This document shows, in pieces, positions 1 through 8,704 of a DNA stretch of 64,000 bases. How positions within the stretch are numbered: the stretch's first letter is position 1; every line of letters starts with the position of its first letter. The stretch covers positions 31,313 through 95,312 of the forward strand of contig NZ_JAINVG010000022.1 of the NCBI RefSeq assembly GCF_020400725.1. The letters are read 5' to 3'. The stretch comes from Streptomyces sp. NK15101 (lineage in GTDB: Bacteria; Actinomycetota; Actinomycetes; Streptomycetales; Streptomycetaceae). A model generated the notes under the pieces. The model saw only the letters and a list, made by a program, of their open reading frames with translations, had not been told where the DNA came from and did no database searches. The position numbers were made by a program, and so were the translations under genes.

Positions 1-15
1 GGCCTCTGCGCTCAT
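1..15 (-). CDS. 5' end of an unidentified gene (partial)
   Basis: An ATG read leftwards at 15 is preceded by a good ribosome binding site (GGAGGTG, 5 bases upstream). Only five residues (MSAEA) lie inside the window, so the product cannot be identified. In Streptomyces the gene downstream of dapF is often a peptidase or the GTPase gene hflX, but that is memory of synteny and not something visible here. Confidence 0.4.
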
Positions 16-190
16 GGGGCACCTCCGGCAACATTGACCGGCGGTGGGCGGGCCAGGCGTGCCCGGGGGGCCGGTGCTTGATGCTACCGACCCCACCACG
101 GGGTGCAGTCACGCTCTCGCTCAGCGTGAAACGGATCACCCATTCGAGCGACAAATCAGTCGTTGACGGTTTCGATTCCGTGGCGCGCGA

Positions 191-1069
191 TCACGTCGTC
201 GAGACCAGCCACGCCGGGTCGACGGTGCCCTCGGCGACGATGACCGCGGGGCCCGTCATGTCGATCCGGCCGTCGGGGTGCTCGGTGATGACGAGGGTGC
301 CGCCGAGCACGTCGACGGTGTACGTGACGGGGGTGCCGCTGTCGGCGGGGTCGACGCCGTCCCGGCGGGCGGTGGCGACGGCGACGGCGCAGGCGCCGGT
401 GCCGCAGGAGCGGGTCTCGGAAGCGCCGCGCTCATGGACCCGCATGGCGACGTGACGGGGGCCGCGGTCGACGACGAACTCGATGTTCACCCCGTCCGGG
501 TAGACCGCGGCGGGTTCGTACGGCGGCTCGTCGTACAGGGTCCCCGCGTGGGCGAGGTCCTCGACGAAGGCGACCGCGTGCGGGTTGCCCATGTTCACGT
601 TGCGCGCGGGCCAGCTGCGGCCGTCGACGGTGACGGTGACCCCGGCCTCGGGGAGCACCGCGCGGCCCATGGCGACGGTGACGGAGCCGTCCTTGTCCAG
701 GTGGACGTGCTTGACGCCGCCCCGGGTGGCGACCGCGACCTCGCCCGCGGTGACGTGTCCCGCGTGCTCCAGGTAGCGGGCGAAGACCCGGACGCCGTTG
801 CCGCACATCTCGGCGACGGAGCCGTCGGCGTTGCGGTAGTCCATGAACCACTCGGCCTCGTCGGCCAGGTGGCGCGCGTCGGGGTGGGCGGCGCTGCGCA
901 CGACGTGCAGCAGCCCGTCGCCCCCGATGCCGGCCCGCCGGTCGCAGAGGCGCGCCACGACGGCGGGGGGCAGGTCGACGGCGTTCTCCGCGTCGGGGAC
1001 GATCACGAAGTCGTTCTCGGTGCCGTGGCCCTTGAGGAAGGGGATCGGCGAGGTCTGCGTGCTGGTCAC
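191..1069 (-). CDS. dapF: diaminopimelate epimerase DapF
   Basis: Converts LL- to meso-diaminopimelate, the last step before lysine and the source of the peptidoglycan cross-linking residue; cytosolic and cofactor-free. The 292-residue protein has normal family length. Both catalytic cysteines are in the expected contexts: Cys89 in EMCGNGVR and Cys222 in ETRSCGTGAC. The N-terminal FLKGHGTENDF matches the substrate-binding start of the family (streptomycetes usually carry GHGTENDF where others have GAGNDF). It lies downstream of miaA and a small membrane protein on the same strand, the usual Streptomyces order. Identification is secure. Confidence 0.97.
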   Translation of the reverse strand: MTSTQTSPIPFLKGHGTENDFVIVPDAENAVDLPPAVVARLCDRRAGIGGDGLLHVVRSAAHPDARHLADEAEWFMDYRNADGSVAEMCGNGVRVFARYLEHAGHVTAGEVAVATRGGVKHVHLDKDGSVTVAMGRAVLPEAGVTVTVDGRSWPARNVNMGNPHAVAFVEDLAHAGTLYDEPPYEPAAVYPDGVNIEFVVDRGPRHVAMRVHERGASETRSCGTGACAVAVATARRDGVDPADSGTPVTYTVDVLGGTLVITEHPDGRIDMTGPAVIVAEGTVDPAWLVSTT

Positions 1070-1242
1070 GCGATCAACTGTACGGGGCGGGGCCGACGGG
1101 CGGCGCGCCCGTCCACGGGGCGGTCCCGCCGGTGCGGGCGCGCCCGGCTCCCGTCAGACCCGGACCCCGTCCCGTACGGGCCCGGGCCGGACCGCGTACC
1201 GGAACAGCCGCTCCGCACGGGCTCGCGCTTCCGGGGGGGACC

Positions 1243-1818
1243 TCAGCGCAGACGGGCCACGCGCCAGACGGCGAGGGCGACCAGGGCCGCGATCGTCGAC
1301 ACGTACAGGGCGAGGACGCGCCAGTCCGGGCGCTCGCCCGAGCCCCGCTGCGGAAGTCCCGGCCAGGTGTGGCCGACCTTGCGGGCGGCCATCATGCCCC
1401 AGCCCGCCGCGCAGGAGCTGATCAGCAGTCCGAGCATGGCGACGACGGCGCCGCCGTCGCCCGAACCGAAGGCGAGCGGGAAGGCGAACATCAGGGAGCC
1501 GACGGCGGCCAGGCCCACGATCGGGGCGAGCTGCCAGATCCGCAGCCGGCGCTGGGGGCGCAGCTCGACCTCGACCTCGTCTGCGTCGACCTCGACGGCG
1601 GTGCCCATGGCGTCGTCGGGTCCGTCCGGGGTCAGCCCCGGCGTCCCGACGGGGGCGTCGTCCGTCGGATGGCCCGGTGTGTCGACCGACGGATCCGCCG
1701 TCGGGTCACCCAGGGCCGCCTCGTGCTGTTCTCTGTCGCGAGGGCCGGCCTCCATCGCCACGCGCCCTCCCACTCGGACTCCACTTGGTCGATCGATGCT
1801 CGATGATGGCACGCTCAT
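1243..1818 (-). CDS. small integral membrane protein of unknown function
   Basis: I do not recognise a named family. The first 95 or so residues are hydrophilic and acidic, rich in Asp, Pro and Gly, and probably disordered. Three hydrophobic segments follow: IWQLAPIVGLAAVGSLMFAF, a stretch beginning GGAVVAMLGLLISSCAAG, and VLALYVSTIAALVALAVW. The protein ends with a short basic tail (RVARLR). Total length is 191 residues. Position between miaA and dapF on the same strand fits a conserved streptomycete membrane protein, but nothing in the sequence gives a biochemical role. The first ATG may not be the real start, because an in-frame GTG and ATG lie within the first 22 codons. Confidence 0.7.
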   Translation of the reverse strand: MSVPSSSIDRPSGVRVGGRVAMEAGPRDREQHEAALGDPTADPSVDTPGHPTDDAPVGTPGLTPDGPDDAMGTAVEVDADEVEVELRPQRRLRIWQLAPIVGLAAVGSLMFAFPLAFGSGDGGAVVAMLGLLISSCAAGWGMMAARKVGHTWPGLPQRGSGERPDWRVLALYVSTIAALVALAVWRVARLR

Positions 1819-1862
1819 GACCGCCGAAATGACGGGCAGTGCGTCCCGATGCCATCACGTGA

Positions 1863-2801
1863 TCAGGCTGTAACCGCTCGTTCGACCAACGACAGCGCCT
1901 CCCGCGGGAGTTCCCCGCGGTGTTCGGCGGCTCCGCTGAGCCAGTGCACGCGCGGGTCGCGGCGGAACCACGAGTCCTGGCGGCGCGCGAAGCGCTTCGT
2001 GGCCCGCACGGTCTCCGCGCGCGCCTCCTCCTCGGTGCACTCCCCCGCGAGCGCCGCGAGGACCTGCTGGTAGCCCAGGGCGCGGGCCGCCGTGCGCCCC
2101 TCGCGCAGCCCCCGCGCCTCCAGGGCGCGCACCTCGTCGACGAGACCGGCCTCCCACATGCGGTCCACGCGCGTGGCGATGCGCTCGTCGAGCTCGGGGC
2201 GGGCCACGTCGACGCCGATCTGGACGGTGTCGTAGACGGAGTCGGGACCCGGCAGGTTGGCGGTGAAGGGCTTGCCGGTGATCTCGATCACCTCCAGGGC
2301 CCGGACGATGCGGCGTCCGTTGCTGGGCAGGATCGCGCGGGCCGCCTCGGGGTCCGCCGCGGCGAGCCGGGCGTGCAGGACGCCGGAGCCCCGCTCCTCG
2401 AGTTCGGCCTCCAGCCGGGCCCGGACGGCCGGGTCGGTGCCGGGGAACTCGAGGGCGTCGACGGCCCCCCGTACGTACAGCCCGGAACCGCCGACGAGGA
2501 CCGGGGTCCGGCCGGCGGCGAGCAGCCGGTCGATCTCGGCGCGCGCGAGGCGCTGGTACTCGGCGACGCTGGCGGCCTCGGTCACGTCCCAGATGTCGAG
2601 GAGGTGGTGCGGGATGCCGCCGCGCTCCTCCGGCGTCAGCTTGGCGGTCCCGATGTCCATCCCCCGGTAGAGCTGCATCGAGTCGGCGTTGACGACCTCG
2701 CCGCCGAGCTGCTGGGCCAGGAATACACCCAGATCGGACTTTCCGGCCGCTGTGGGGCCGACGACGGCGATGACCCGCGGGGCGGGAGCTGCGCTTCTCA
2801 C
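1863..2801 (-). CDS. miaA: tRNA dimethylallyltransferase MiaA
   Basis: Transfers the dimethylallyl group to N6 of adenosine 37 in tRNAs reading codons that start with U. Its product is the substrate of MiaB, encoded about 1.7 kb away on the same strand. The 312-residue protein starts with the P-loop GPTAAGKSD (residues 15-23), followed by the family motif DSMQLYRGMDIGTAK. A QDSWFRRDPR segment near the C-terminus is typical of the family. Length is normal. It is separated from the downstream membrane-protein gene by about 45 bases. Confidence 0.97.
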   Translation of the reverse strand: MRSAAPAPRVIAVVGPTAAGKSDLGVFLAQQLGGEVVNADSMQLYRGMDIGTAKLTPEERGGIPHHLLDIWDVTEAASVAEYQRLARAEIDRLLAAGRTPVLVGGSGLYVRGAVDALEFPGTDPAVRARLEAELEERGSGVLHARLAAADPEAARAILPSNGRRIVRALEVIEITGKPFTANLPGPDSVYDTVQIGVDVARPELDERIATRVDRMWEAGLVDEVRALEARGLREGRTAARALGYQQVLAALAGECTEEEARAETVRATKRFARRQDSWFRRDPRVHWLSGAAEHRGELPREALSLVERAVTA

Positions 2802-3002
2802 CGTCCCAGTCTCGCAAACCTCCCACCCGGCCCCGAACGGGTCGCGCGACGGGCCCGGCCGCCGCCACTACGGCATCCCCTCCGTCCGAGTACTCTATGG
2901 AGTGGATATGGGCGGTTTTGCACTCTTTCGTCAGAAGCAGCAGGACACGGAACGCACGACACGGAACACGGGCCCCCGAGGCCCGCGGAGGGAAGGTGCC
3001 CC

Positions 3003-3260
3003 ATGGGTCTCATGAATTCGCTGAAGGCCAAGCTCGCCCCGGCCAAGGACAAGGTGGCCGACCTCGCGCAGCAGCACGGCGAGAAGATCGACCACGGCCT
3101 GGACAAGGCCGCGAAGCTGGTCGACGAGAAGACCAAGGGCAAGTACAGCGACAAGATCCACTCCGGCACGGACAAGGCGAAGGGCGCCATCGACCGCATG
3201 GGTCACAAGGACGACGGCACGCCCAGGAGCGGTGACGCGACGCCGCCGCCGGCCGCCTGA
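3003..3260 (+). CDS. antitoxin-like small basic/acidic helical protein (Rv0909/MT0933 type)
   Basis: An 85-residue protein, MGLMNSLKAKLAPAKDKVAD onward, almost entirely charged amphipathic helix rich in Lys, Asp and Ala. Streptomycete annotations call this type an antitoxin after the mycobacterial MT0933/Rv0909 family. No toxin partner is next to it, so a toxin-antitoxin role is unproven here; a small stress or nucleoid-like protein is an alternative. The start at 3003 is supported by the purine-rich GGAGGGAAGGTG just upstream. It is a single-gene unit followed by a strong hairpin terminator. Confidence 0.8.
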   Translation: MGLMNSLKAKLAPAKDKVADLAQQHGEKIDHGLDKAAKLVDEKTKGKYSDKIHSGTDKAKGAIDRMGHKDDGTPRSGDATPPPAA

Positions 3261-3288
3261 CGACCACGTCGTCCGGCAGTCCCTCCGC

Positions 3289-3333
3289 ACGGCGGACGGC
3301 CGCGGAGCATCACGCTCCGCGGCCGTCCGCCGT
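3289..3333. terminator. bidirectional hairpin terminator, 20-bp stem
   Basis: A perfect 20-bp inverted repeat (3289-3308 and 3314-3333) with a 5-base loop lies between the 85-residue protein gene and the convergent LigB-like gene. It can end transcription from both sides. Confidence 0.85.
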
Positions 3334-3360
3334 TCTCGTTCCCGCTGTCCCCGCCGGCCC

Positions 3361-4080
3361 TCAGGACCAGGCCGCGACGAAGTACCCCACGCCGTACGGG
3401 GCGTCCTCGAAGAGCAGCCGGCCGTCGAGCCCGGCGCCCTCGGCGGCGCCCGCCAGGACCTGCCAGGGGGCACGGCCGGCCGCCTTCAGCTCGGACGCGA
3501 GCCCGGCGTCCAGCGCGAGCAGCGCCGCCGCGTCGGCCGTCCCCAGCGCCCGGGCGGCCTCCGCGTCGAAACCGGCGGCCCGCTCGTCCAGGTAGCCGGG
3601 GGCCTTCACGGTCCGGCAGGCGCTGCCGTCCCCCAGGACGAGGAGGGCGACGCGCCCGGCGGAGGCGGCGAGCTCCCGGCCGGTCCCGGCGCAGACGTCC
3701 GCCGTCGTCGAGTCGGCCACGCCCAGGCCCTCGACCGGCGCGTCGGCCCAGCCGGCGCGGGCCAGGAGCCAGGCACCGACGGAGAGGGAGGGGGGCAGGG
3801 GGCGGCCTTCGCCCTCCCGCCGGGCCGGCTCCGCGCCGAGCCGCACGGAGAGGTCGACGCCGAAACCGGCGAAGGAGCCCGTCGCGCCGGCCGGGTAGCC
3901 GCCGTGCGCGCCCTCGTCGGCGGGCCCGACGACGTACAGCCGGTCGGGGCGGGCGGCGGCGAGGAGCCCGACGGCGTCCGCGCACGCCGCGCGCGCGGCG
4001 TCCAGCTCGGGGGCGGCGCCGGTGGCTACGTCGGGGACGAGGAGTGGGGGGCTGGGGCAGACGGCTGCGGCGACAAGCAT
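3361..4080 (-). CDS. class III extradiol dioxygenase subunit B-like (LigB-fold) protein
   Basis: A 239-residue protein with a LigB-type alpha/beta fold: an N-terminal MLVAAAVCPSPPLLVP strand, RPDRLYVVGPADEGAHGG, LLVLGDGSAC and a C-terminal LFEDAPYGVGYFVAAW. Streptomycete relatives are annotated as class III extradiol dioxygenase domain proteins of unknown substrate. The frame stays open to 4443, but the ATG at 4080 is where family similarity begins and the upstream extension is repeat DNA, so I chose 4080. Metal ligands cannot be assigned with confidence and enzymatic activity is not proven. Confidence 0.75.
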   Translation of the reverse strand: MLVAAAVCPSPPLLVPDVATGAAPELDAARAACADAVGLLAAARPDRLYVVGPADEGAHGGYPAGATGSFAGFGVDLSVRLGAEPARREGEGRPLPPSLSVGAWLLARAGWADAPVEGLGVADSTTADVCAGTGRELAASAGRVALLVLGDGSACRTVKAPGYLDERAAGFDAEAARALGTADAAALLALDAGLASELKAAGRAPWQVLAGAAEGAGLDGRLLFEDAPYGVGYFVAAWS

Positions 4081-4125
4081 GATCCGCAGCCTACTGCTCC
4101 GGGGCGACGCCCACCCCGCCCGCCG

Positions 4126-4443
4126 CTGCGGGCAGCCGTTCCGCCGGGACGGTGCCCACCCCCGTTGTGAGCAGTCGCTCCACCGGGACGGTGCCCACCC
4201 CCGTTGTGGGCGGTCGTTCCGCCGGGGCAAGGGGTCCCCCCTGCTCGAGCGGAGCCGAGAGCTTGGGGGAGGGTGGGCACAACGGAACGGCCCCCCTTGC
4301 CGGGCCCAGGCTCCCGCGCCCTGACCCGCACCGGCTGTGCGGCGCACTCGTGGTGCGGGTTCAGGCGCGGAACGCGGAGGCCCCGCTGAAGGGCGCCGTC
4401 CCGTGTGCCCACCCGTCCCGCCCAGCGGGACGACTGCCCACAC
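4126..4443. repeat. composite intergenic repeat, copy 1 (inverted partner at 55258-55551)
   Basis: The non-coding gap between the LigB-like gene and miaB is filled by a composite repeat. From about 4201 to 4443 it aligns almost base for base with the reverse complement of 55260-55503, differing by scattered substitutions and a few single-base indels. Landmarks shared by both copies are GTTGTGGGCGGTCGTTCCGC, GAGAGCTTGGGGGAGGGTGG, an imperfect hairpin built on ACCCGCACC/GGTGCGGGT, and a terminal GCGGGACGACTGCCCACACG. The left part holds the 39-bp tandem described separately. It has no credible gene and no transposase. Confidence 0.85.
4130..4207. repeat. two tandem 39-bp units at the edge of the composite repeat
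   Basis: Units 4130-4168 and 4169-4207 share the pattern GGGCAG(C/T)CG(T/C)TCC(G/A)CC followed by GGGACGGTGCCCACCCCCGT. A third, diverged unit begins at 4208 and runs into the main composite repeat. The number of units differs from the second copy near 55.5 kb, where the extra unit is missing. Confidence 0.8.
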
Positions 4444-4488
4444 GGGCGGAAACGCGGCCCGCGCGGGCGGGGGCGCGGCCCGTGGGTG

Positions 4489-6018
4489 TCAGTGGCTGCC
4501 GCAGGCCGGGGCGTCCAGGGGCGGGAGGGGGGCAGGGGCGCCGATCTTCGGGAGACCGAGCAGCACCCCCGCCGGCTTCGCCGCCGCGGCCGCCGTGCGC
4601 TTCTCCCAGGCGTCGCCCGCGCGCGTGCGGCGGACCGAGGAGACCTCGCCCTCGGCGAGCAGGTGATGCGGGGCCGCGTAGGTGACCTCGACCGTCACCA
4701 CGTCACCGGGGCGGACCTCCTCCGCCGGCTTGGTGAAGTGGACGAGCCGGTTGTCGGGGGCGCGGCCGGAGAGGCGGTGGGTCTCGCCGTCCTTGCGGCC
4801 CTCGCCCTCCGCGACCATGACCTCGAGGGTGCGGCCGACCTGCTTCTTGTTCTCCTCCCAGGAGATCTCCTCCTGGAGGGCGACCAGACGTTCGTAGCGC
4901 GCCTGCACGACCTCCTTCGGGATCTGGCCCTCCATGGTCGCCGCCGGGGTGCCGGGGCGCTTGGAGTACTGGAAGGTGAAGGCGTTCGCGAAGCGGGCCT
5001 CGCGGACGGTGTGCATGGTCTGCTCGAAGTCCTCCTCGGTCTCGCCGGGGAAGCCCACGATGATGTCGGTGGAGATGGCCGCGTGCGGAATGGCCGCGCG
5101 GACCTTCTCGAGGATGCCGAGGAAACGCTCCTGCCGGTAGGAGCGGCGCATCGCCCTGAGGATCGTGTCCGAGCCGGACTGGAGCGGCATGTGCAGCTGC
5201 GGCATGACGTTCGGGGTCTCGGCCATGGCCGCGATGACGTCGTCCGTGAAGTCGCGGGGGTGGGGGGAGGTGAAGCGGACCCGCTCCAGGCCCTCGATCT
5301 GCCCGCAGGCGCGCAGCAGCTTGCTGAAGGCCTCGCGGTCGCCCAGGTCGGAGCCGTACGCGTTGACGTTCTGGCCGAGCAGGGTGATCTCGGAGACGCC
5401 CTCGGCGACCAGCGCCTCGATCTCGGCGAGGATGTCGCCGGGCCGGCGGTCCTCCTCCTTGCCGCGCAGGGCCGGGACGATGCAGAAGGTGCAGGTGTTG
5501 TTGCAGCCGACGGAGATCGAGACCCAGGCGGCGTACGCGGACTCGCGGCGGGTCGGCAGCGTGGAGGGGAAGGCCTCCAGCGACTCGGCGATCTCGATCT
5601 GCGCCTCCTCCTGGACGCGGGCGCGCTCCAGGAGGACCGGCAGCTTGCCGATGTTGTGCGTGCCGAAGACCACGTCGACCCAGGGGGCCTTCTTGACGAT
5701 GGTGTCGCGGTCCTTCTGGGCGAGACAGCCGCCGACGGCGATCTGCATGCCGGGGCGCGCGGTCTTCATCGGGGCGAGCCGGCCGAGGTTGCCGTACAGC
5801 TTGTTGTCGGCGTTCTCGCGGACCGCGCAGGTGTTGAAGACGACGACGTCGGCGTCGCCGTCCGCGCCCTTCGGGGCCCGGACGTAACCCGCCTCCTCCA
5901 GCAGACCGGAGAGCCGCTCGGAGTCGTGGACGTTCATCTGGCACCCGTAGGTGCGGATCTCGTAGGTCTTGGTGCCGTCAACGCTCACTGCGGTGCTCCG
6001 GTCGCTGCTGCTCGTCAT
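4489..6018 (-). CDS. miaB: tRNA-2-methylthio-N6-dimethylallyladenosine synthase MiaB
   Basis: Radical-SAM methylthiotransferase that adds the 2-methylthio group to i6A37 of tRNA, acting after MiaA. The 509-residue protein has the three parts of the family. The N-terminal UPF0004 domain has cluster-binding Cys26 (TYGCQMN), Cys64 ([10 protein letters not shown]) and Cys98 (VGGCLAQ). The radical-SAM core has CxxxCxxC at Cys172/176/179 (GCNNTCTFC). A C-terminal TRAM domain follows. [12 protein letters not shown] distinguishes it from RimO, which is encoded separately at 59.5-61.0 kb. The downstream end adjoins the composite repeat. Confidence 0.97.
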   Translation of the reverse strand: MTSSSDRSTAVSVDGTKTYEIRTYGCQMNVHDSERLSGLLEEAGYVRAPKGADGDADVVVFNTCAVRENADNKLYGNLGRLAPMKTARPGMQIAVGGCLAQKDRDTIVKKAPWVDVVFGTHNIGKLPVLLERARVQEEAQIEIAESLEAFPSTLPTRRESAYAAWVSISVGCNNTCTFCIVPALRGKEEDRRPGDILAEIEALVAEGVSEITLLGQNVNAYGSDLGDREAFSKLLRACGQIEGLERVRFTSPHPRDFTDDVIAAMAETPNVMPQLHMPLQSGSDTILRAMRRSYRQERFLGILEKVRAAIPHAAISTDIIVGFPGETEEDFEQTMHTVREARFANAFTFQYSKRPGTPAATMEGQIPKEVVQARYERLVALQEEISWEENKKQVGRTLEVMVAEGEGRKDGETHRLSGRAPDNRLVHFTKPAEEVRPGDVVTVEVTYAAPHHLLAEGEVSSVRRTRAGDAWEKRTAAAAAKPAGVLLGLPKIGAPAPLPPLDAPACGSH

Positions 6019-6075
6019 GGATCCAAGGGTAGGCCGTCCGGGGAGAGCCCCCGTCCCACGCCGGAGCCCGGTCCG

Positions 6076-6097
6076 CCCCTGCGGTTTTCCGCAGGGG
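6076..6097. promoter_or_regulatory. short GC hairpin with TTTT loop between divergent miaB and dedA
   Basis: CCCCTGCGG-TTTT-CCGCAGGGG is a perfect 9-bp stem. It sits between two divergent genes, so it is not at an operon end. It may be a 5' leader structure or part of a regulatory site; function unknown. Confidence 0.4.
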
Positions 6098-6201
6098 GGC
6101 CGGGTGGGAAGCCCCGTACCGGGGGTGAGGTGGGATTTCTAGCGTGGACGGTGCCGGGGCGGAGGGCCTCGGGAACCTGCTCGCCGTCCTGGAGATCCGC
6201 C

Positions 6202-6891
6202 GTGCCGATCACCTCGCCCGCCCCTCACCCGCCCCTTCCCCCGGCCCTGGCCGGGGAGCCCGCCGGCGGATTCGCCGGATGGGCCGCCGGGCTCGTCGAC
6301 ACCATGGGCGGGCCCGGCGCCGGGCTCGCCATCGCCCTGGAGAACCTCTTCCCGCCGCTGCCCAGCGAGGTGATCCTGCCGCTGACCGGCTTCGCCGCCG
6401 GGCAGGGGGTGCTCAGCCTCGCATCGGCGCTGTTCTGGACGACGCTGGGTTCGGTGGTGGGGGCCGTGGCCCTCTACTGGATCGGGGCGCTGTTCGGTCA
6501 GCGGCGGATGCACGCACTCTGGGCCCGGCTGCCGCTGGTGAAGGTCTCCGATCTGGAGCGGACCGAGCGGTGGTTCGCCCGGCACGGCACCAAGGCGGTG
6601 TTCCTGGGCCGGATGGTGCCGGTCTTCCGCAGTCTCGTCTCCGTCCCCGCCGGGGTCGAGCGGATGCCGATGCACCTGTTCCTCACCCTCACGACGCTCG
6701 GCAGCCTCGTCTGGAACAGCGTCCTCGTGATGGCCGGTTACTGGCTCGGGGACCGCTGGGACCTCGTCGAGGGGTACGTGGGTGTGCTGTCCAAGGCCGT
6801 CCTGGTGCTGGTCCTGGTGGTCCTGGCCGCGTTCCTCGCCGTACGGCTCCGGGGGCGCGGCCGCGCCGCCCGGCACCGCCGCACCTCGTGA
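6202..6891 (+). CDS. DedA family membrane protein
   Basis: A 229-residue SNARE-associated/DedA membrane protein. Members of this superfamily act in lipid-carrier flipping and membrane homeostasis. The family landmarks are visible: ENLFPPLPSEVILPLTGFAA near residue 50, the reentrant-loop motif FLGRMVPVFRSLVSVPAGVERMP (conserved Arg and Pro), and terminal hydrophobic helices ending in a basic tail. I chose GTG at 6202 because GGAG lies 7 bases upstream. The ATG at 6304 would delete the start of the domain. It is divergent from miaB. Confidence 0.85.
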   Translation: MPITSPAPHPPLPPALAGEPAGGFAGWAAGLVDTMGGPGAGLAIALENLFPPLPSEVILPLTGFAAGQGVLSLASALFWTTLGSVVGAVALYWIGALFGQRRMHALWARLPLVKVSDLERTERWFARHGTKAVFLGRMVPVFRSLVSVPAGVERMPMHLFLTLTTLGSLVWNSVLVMAGYWLGDRWDLVEGYVGVLSKAVLVLVLVVLAAFLAVRLRGRGRAARHRRTS

Positions 6892-6935
6892 GCGGCCAGG
6901 GGGAACCCGTACCGGACGAAGTAGGCTCGGGGATC

Positions 6936-8069
6936 ATGCGAGGGGGCGAGGGGGAGGCTTCGGCGGGCCGGCGTTTCGTCGGTGTGCTGCTCGGCTGCCT
7001 CACCCCCCTTCTCTTCCTGGTCCCCGGTCTCCTCCTCGGACCCCTGCTGCTGTGGCCCCGCGCGCGGCCCGTGCTGATGGCCGGGGCCCGGCGGCTCGCC
7101 GGCCTGGAGCGGAGCCGCCGCTCGGTCTTCTTCGGCGACCGGTTCCCCGGCGCGTACGAGGTCCCCGACCGCCGGCTGCTCCGCTACCTCGCCGCCCGGG
7201 TGGGGGCCGGCCTGGTGACCGGGATCGTCCTCGGGCTCCTCGTCTTCGGCGAGGTCCTGGCCGTCCTGCTCGTCCGGGGCGTGGTCCGGGGCTCGCTCGA
7301 CGGGACGGAGCTCCTCGGCCAGCTGCTGCTCGGCGGCGTCCTGCTCTTCCTCGACGTCCAGGGCCTGTACGCGCTGACCGCGCTCGACGCCCGCCTCGCG
7401 CGCGCGTGCTTCGGGCCCTCGGAGCAGGAACTGCTGCGGCGGCGCATCGACGAACTCGCCCTCAGCCGGGCCGCCGTGGTCCAGGCCGTGGACACCGAGC
7501 GCCGGCGGATCGAGCGCGACCTCCACGACGGCGTCCAGCAGCGGCTCGTGGCCCTGGCCATGCTGATCGGCCGGGCGCGCCGGGGCCGGGGACGCGACCC
7601 GGAGCAGGCGGACGCCCTGCTGCGGCAGGCGCACCGGGAGGCCCAGGACGTCCTGGCCGAGCTGCGGGACGTGGCCTGGCGGGTGTATCCGGCCGGCCTG
7701 GACAGCCTGGGGCTCGAAGAGGCGCTCGGCGGGGTGGCCCAGCGCTGCGCGATCCCGCTGCGCGTCCGGTTCGAGGCGGGGGACGCGCCGCTGCCCCGGC
7801 CGGTGGAGACCGCCGCGTACTTCGTGGTGTCGGAGGCCGTCACCAACGCCGCCAAGCATTCCGCCGCCTCCGCCGTCTCCGTGCGCGTCACGCGTGTCGG
7901 CTCGCTGCTCACCGTGCGGGTCGAGGACGACGGCCGGGGCGGCGCGGACCCGGCGGGCAGCGGGCTCACCGGGCTGCGCAGCCGGGTCGCCGCGCTCGAC
8001 GGGACCCTGCGCGTCGACAGCCCCCTCGGGGGACCCACCACTCTTGTCGCGGAGCTGCCGTGCGCGTGA
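6936..8069 (+). CDS. NarL-type sensor histidine kinase
   Basis: A 377-residue kinase of the HisKA_3 group. The N-terminal half has about four hydrophobic segments (VGVLLGCLTPLLFLVPGLLL, GLVTGIVLGLLVFG, LLGGVLLFLDVQGLYAL) and no large extracellular sensor loop. The phosphoacceptor region is ERRRIERDLHDGVQQRL, with His in DLHDG. A HATPase_c domain follows with EAVTNAAKHS (N box) and VEDDGRGG (G box). The stop overlaps the start of the LuxR regulator by 10 bases, so the two form a two-component pair. The ATG at 6936 was chosen because the frame upstream is dedA's shadow. The ligand is unknown. Confidence 0.9.
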   Translation: MRGGEGEASAGRRFVGVLLGCLTPLLFLVPGLLLGPLLLWPRARPVLMAGARRLAGLERSRRSVFFGDRFPGAYEVPDRRLLRYLAARVGAGLVTGIVLGLLVFGEVLAVLLVRGVVRGSLDGTELLGQLLLGGVLLFLDVQGLYALTALDARLARACFGPSEQELLRRRIDELALSRAAVVQAVDTERRRIERDLHDGVQQRLVALAMLIGRARRGRGRDPEQADALLRQAHREAQDVLAELRDVAWRVYPAGLDSLGLEEALGGVAQRCAIPLRVRFEAGDAPLPRPVETAAYFVVSEAVTNAAKHSAASAVSVRVTRVGSLLTVRVEDDGRGGADPAGSGLTGLRSRVAALDGTLRVDSPLGGPTTLVAELPCA

Positions 8070-8704
8070 TCCTGGCCGAGGACTCGACCCTGCTGCGGGA
8101 GGGCCTGGTGCGGCTGCTCGTCGAGGAGGGCCACGAGGTGCTCGCCGCGTTCGGCGACGCGGAGACCCTCGTCGCCGAGGTCGAGGCGCGGCGCCCGGAC
8201 GTCGTGGTCGCCGACATCCGGATGCCGCCGACCCACACCGACGAGGGTCTGCGGGCCGCCGTGGAGATCCGTGAGCGGCTGCCGGAGACGGGGGTGCTCG
8301 TGCTCTCTCAGTACGTCGAGCGCAGCTACGCGGCCCGGCTGCTCGCCGCCGGCGCGGAACGGGTCGGCTACCTCCTCAAGGACCGGGTGGCGCAGGTCGA
8401 GGAGTTCCTCGACGCGCTGGAACGGATCCACGCGGGCGGGGCGGCGATCGACCCGCAGGTCGTGCACCAGCTGGTCGTCCGCAGCACCCACGCCGATCCG
8501 CTGGCCCGGCTCACCCCGCGCGAGCGGGAGGTCCTGGAGGTGCTGGCCCAGGGCTACACGAACGCGGCGATCGCCCGGCAGCTGCATCTCTCGCTGAGCG
8601 CGGTCGAGAAGTACCTCAACGCCGTCTTCGACAAGCTGGAGCTCCACCGCACCGACGGCTACAGCCGGCGGGTCCTGGCCGTGCTGCGCTATCTGGAGGC
8701 GTGA
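8060..8704 (+). CDS. LuxR/NarL-family response regulator
   Basis: A 214-residue regulator paired with the preceding kinase. It starts at GTG 8060 with GGAG nine bases upstream (5-nt spacer), overlapping the kinase stop. The receiver domain carries the acidic pocket (LAEDS), the phospho-acceptor Asp in VVVADIRMPP, and Lys in YLLKDR. The C-terminal GerE helix-turn-helix reads LTPREREVLEVLAQGYTNAA. The THTDEG loop after the phosphorylation site is typical of this streptomycete subgroup. It is the last recognised core-type gene before the accessory block. Confidence 0.92.
   Translation: MRVILAEDSTLLREGLVRLLVEEGHEVLAAFGDAETLVAEVEARRPDVVVADIRMPPTHTDEGLRAAVEIRERLPETGVLVLSQYVERSYAARLLAAGAERVGYLLKDRVAQVEEFLDALERIHAGGAAIDPQVVHQLVVRSTHADPLARLTPREREVLEVLAQGYTNAAIARQLHLSLSAVEKYLNAVFDKLELHRTDGYSRRVLAVLRYLEA

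Noticed and set aside
4126..4443. CRISPR array
   Set aside because: Units are directly adjacent with no spacers of constant length, and no cas genes are nearby.
4405..6201. N-terminal extension of the dedA frame back to 4405
   Set aside because: It runs opposite miaB and is low-complexity; the DedA domain begins near 6202 with a good ribosome binding site.
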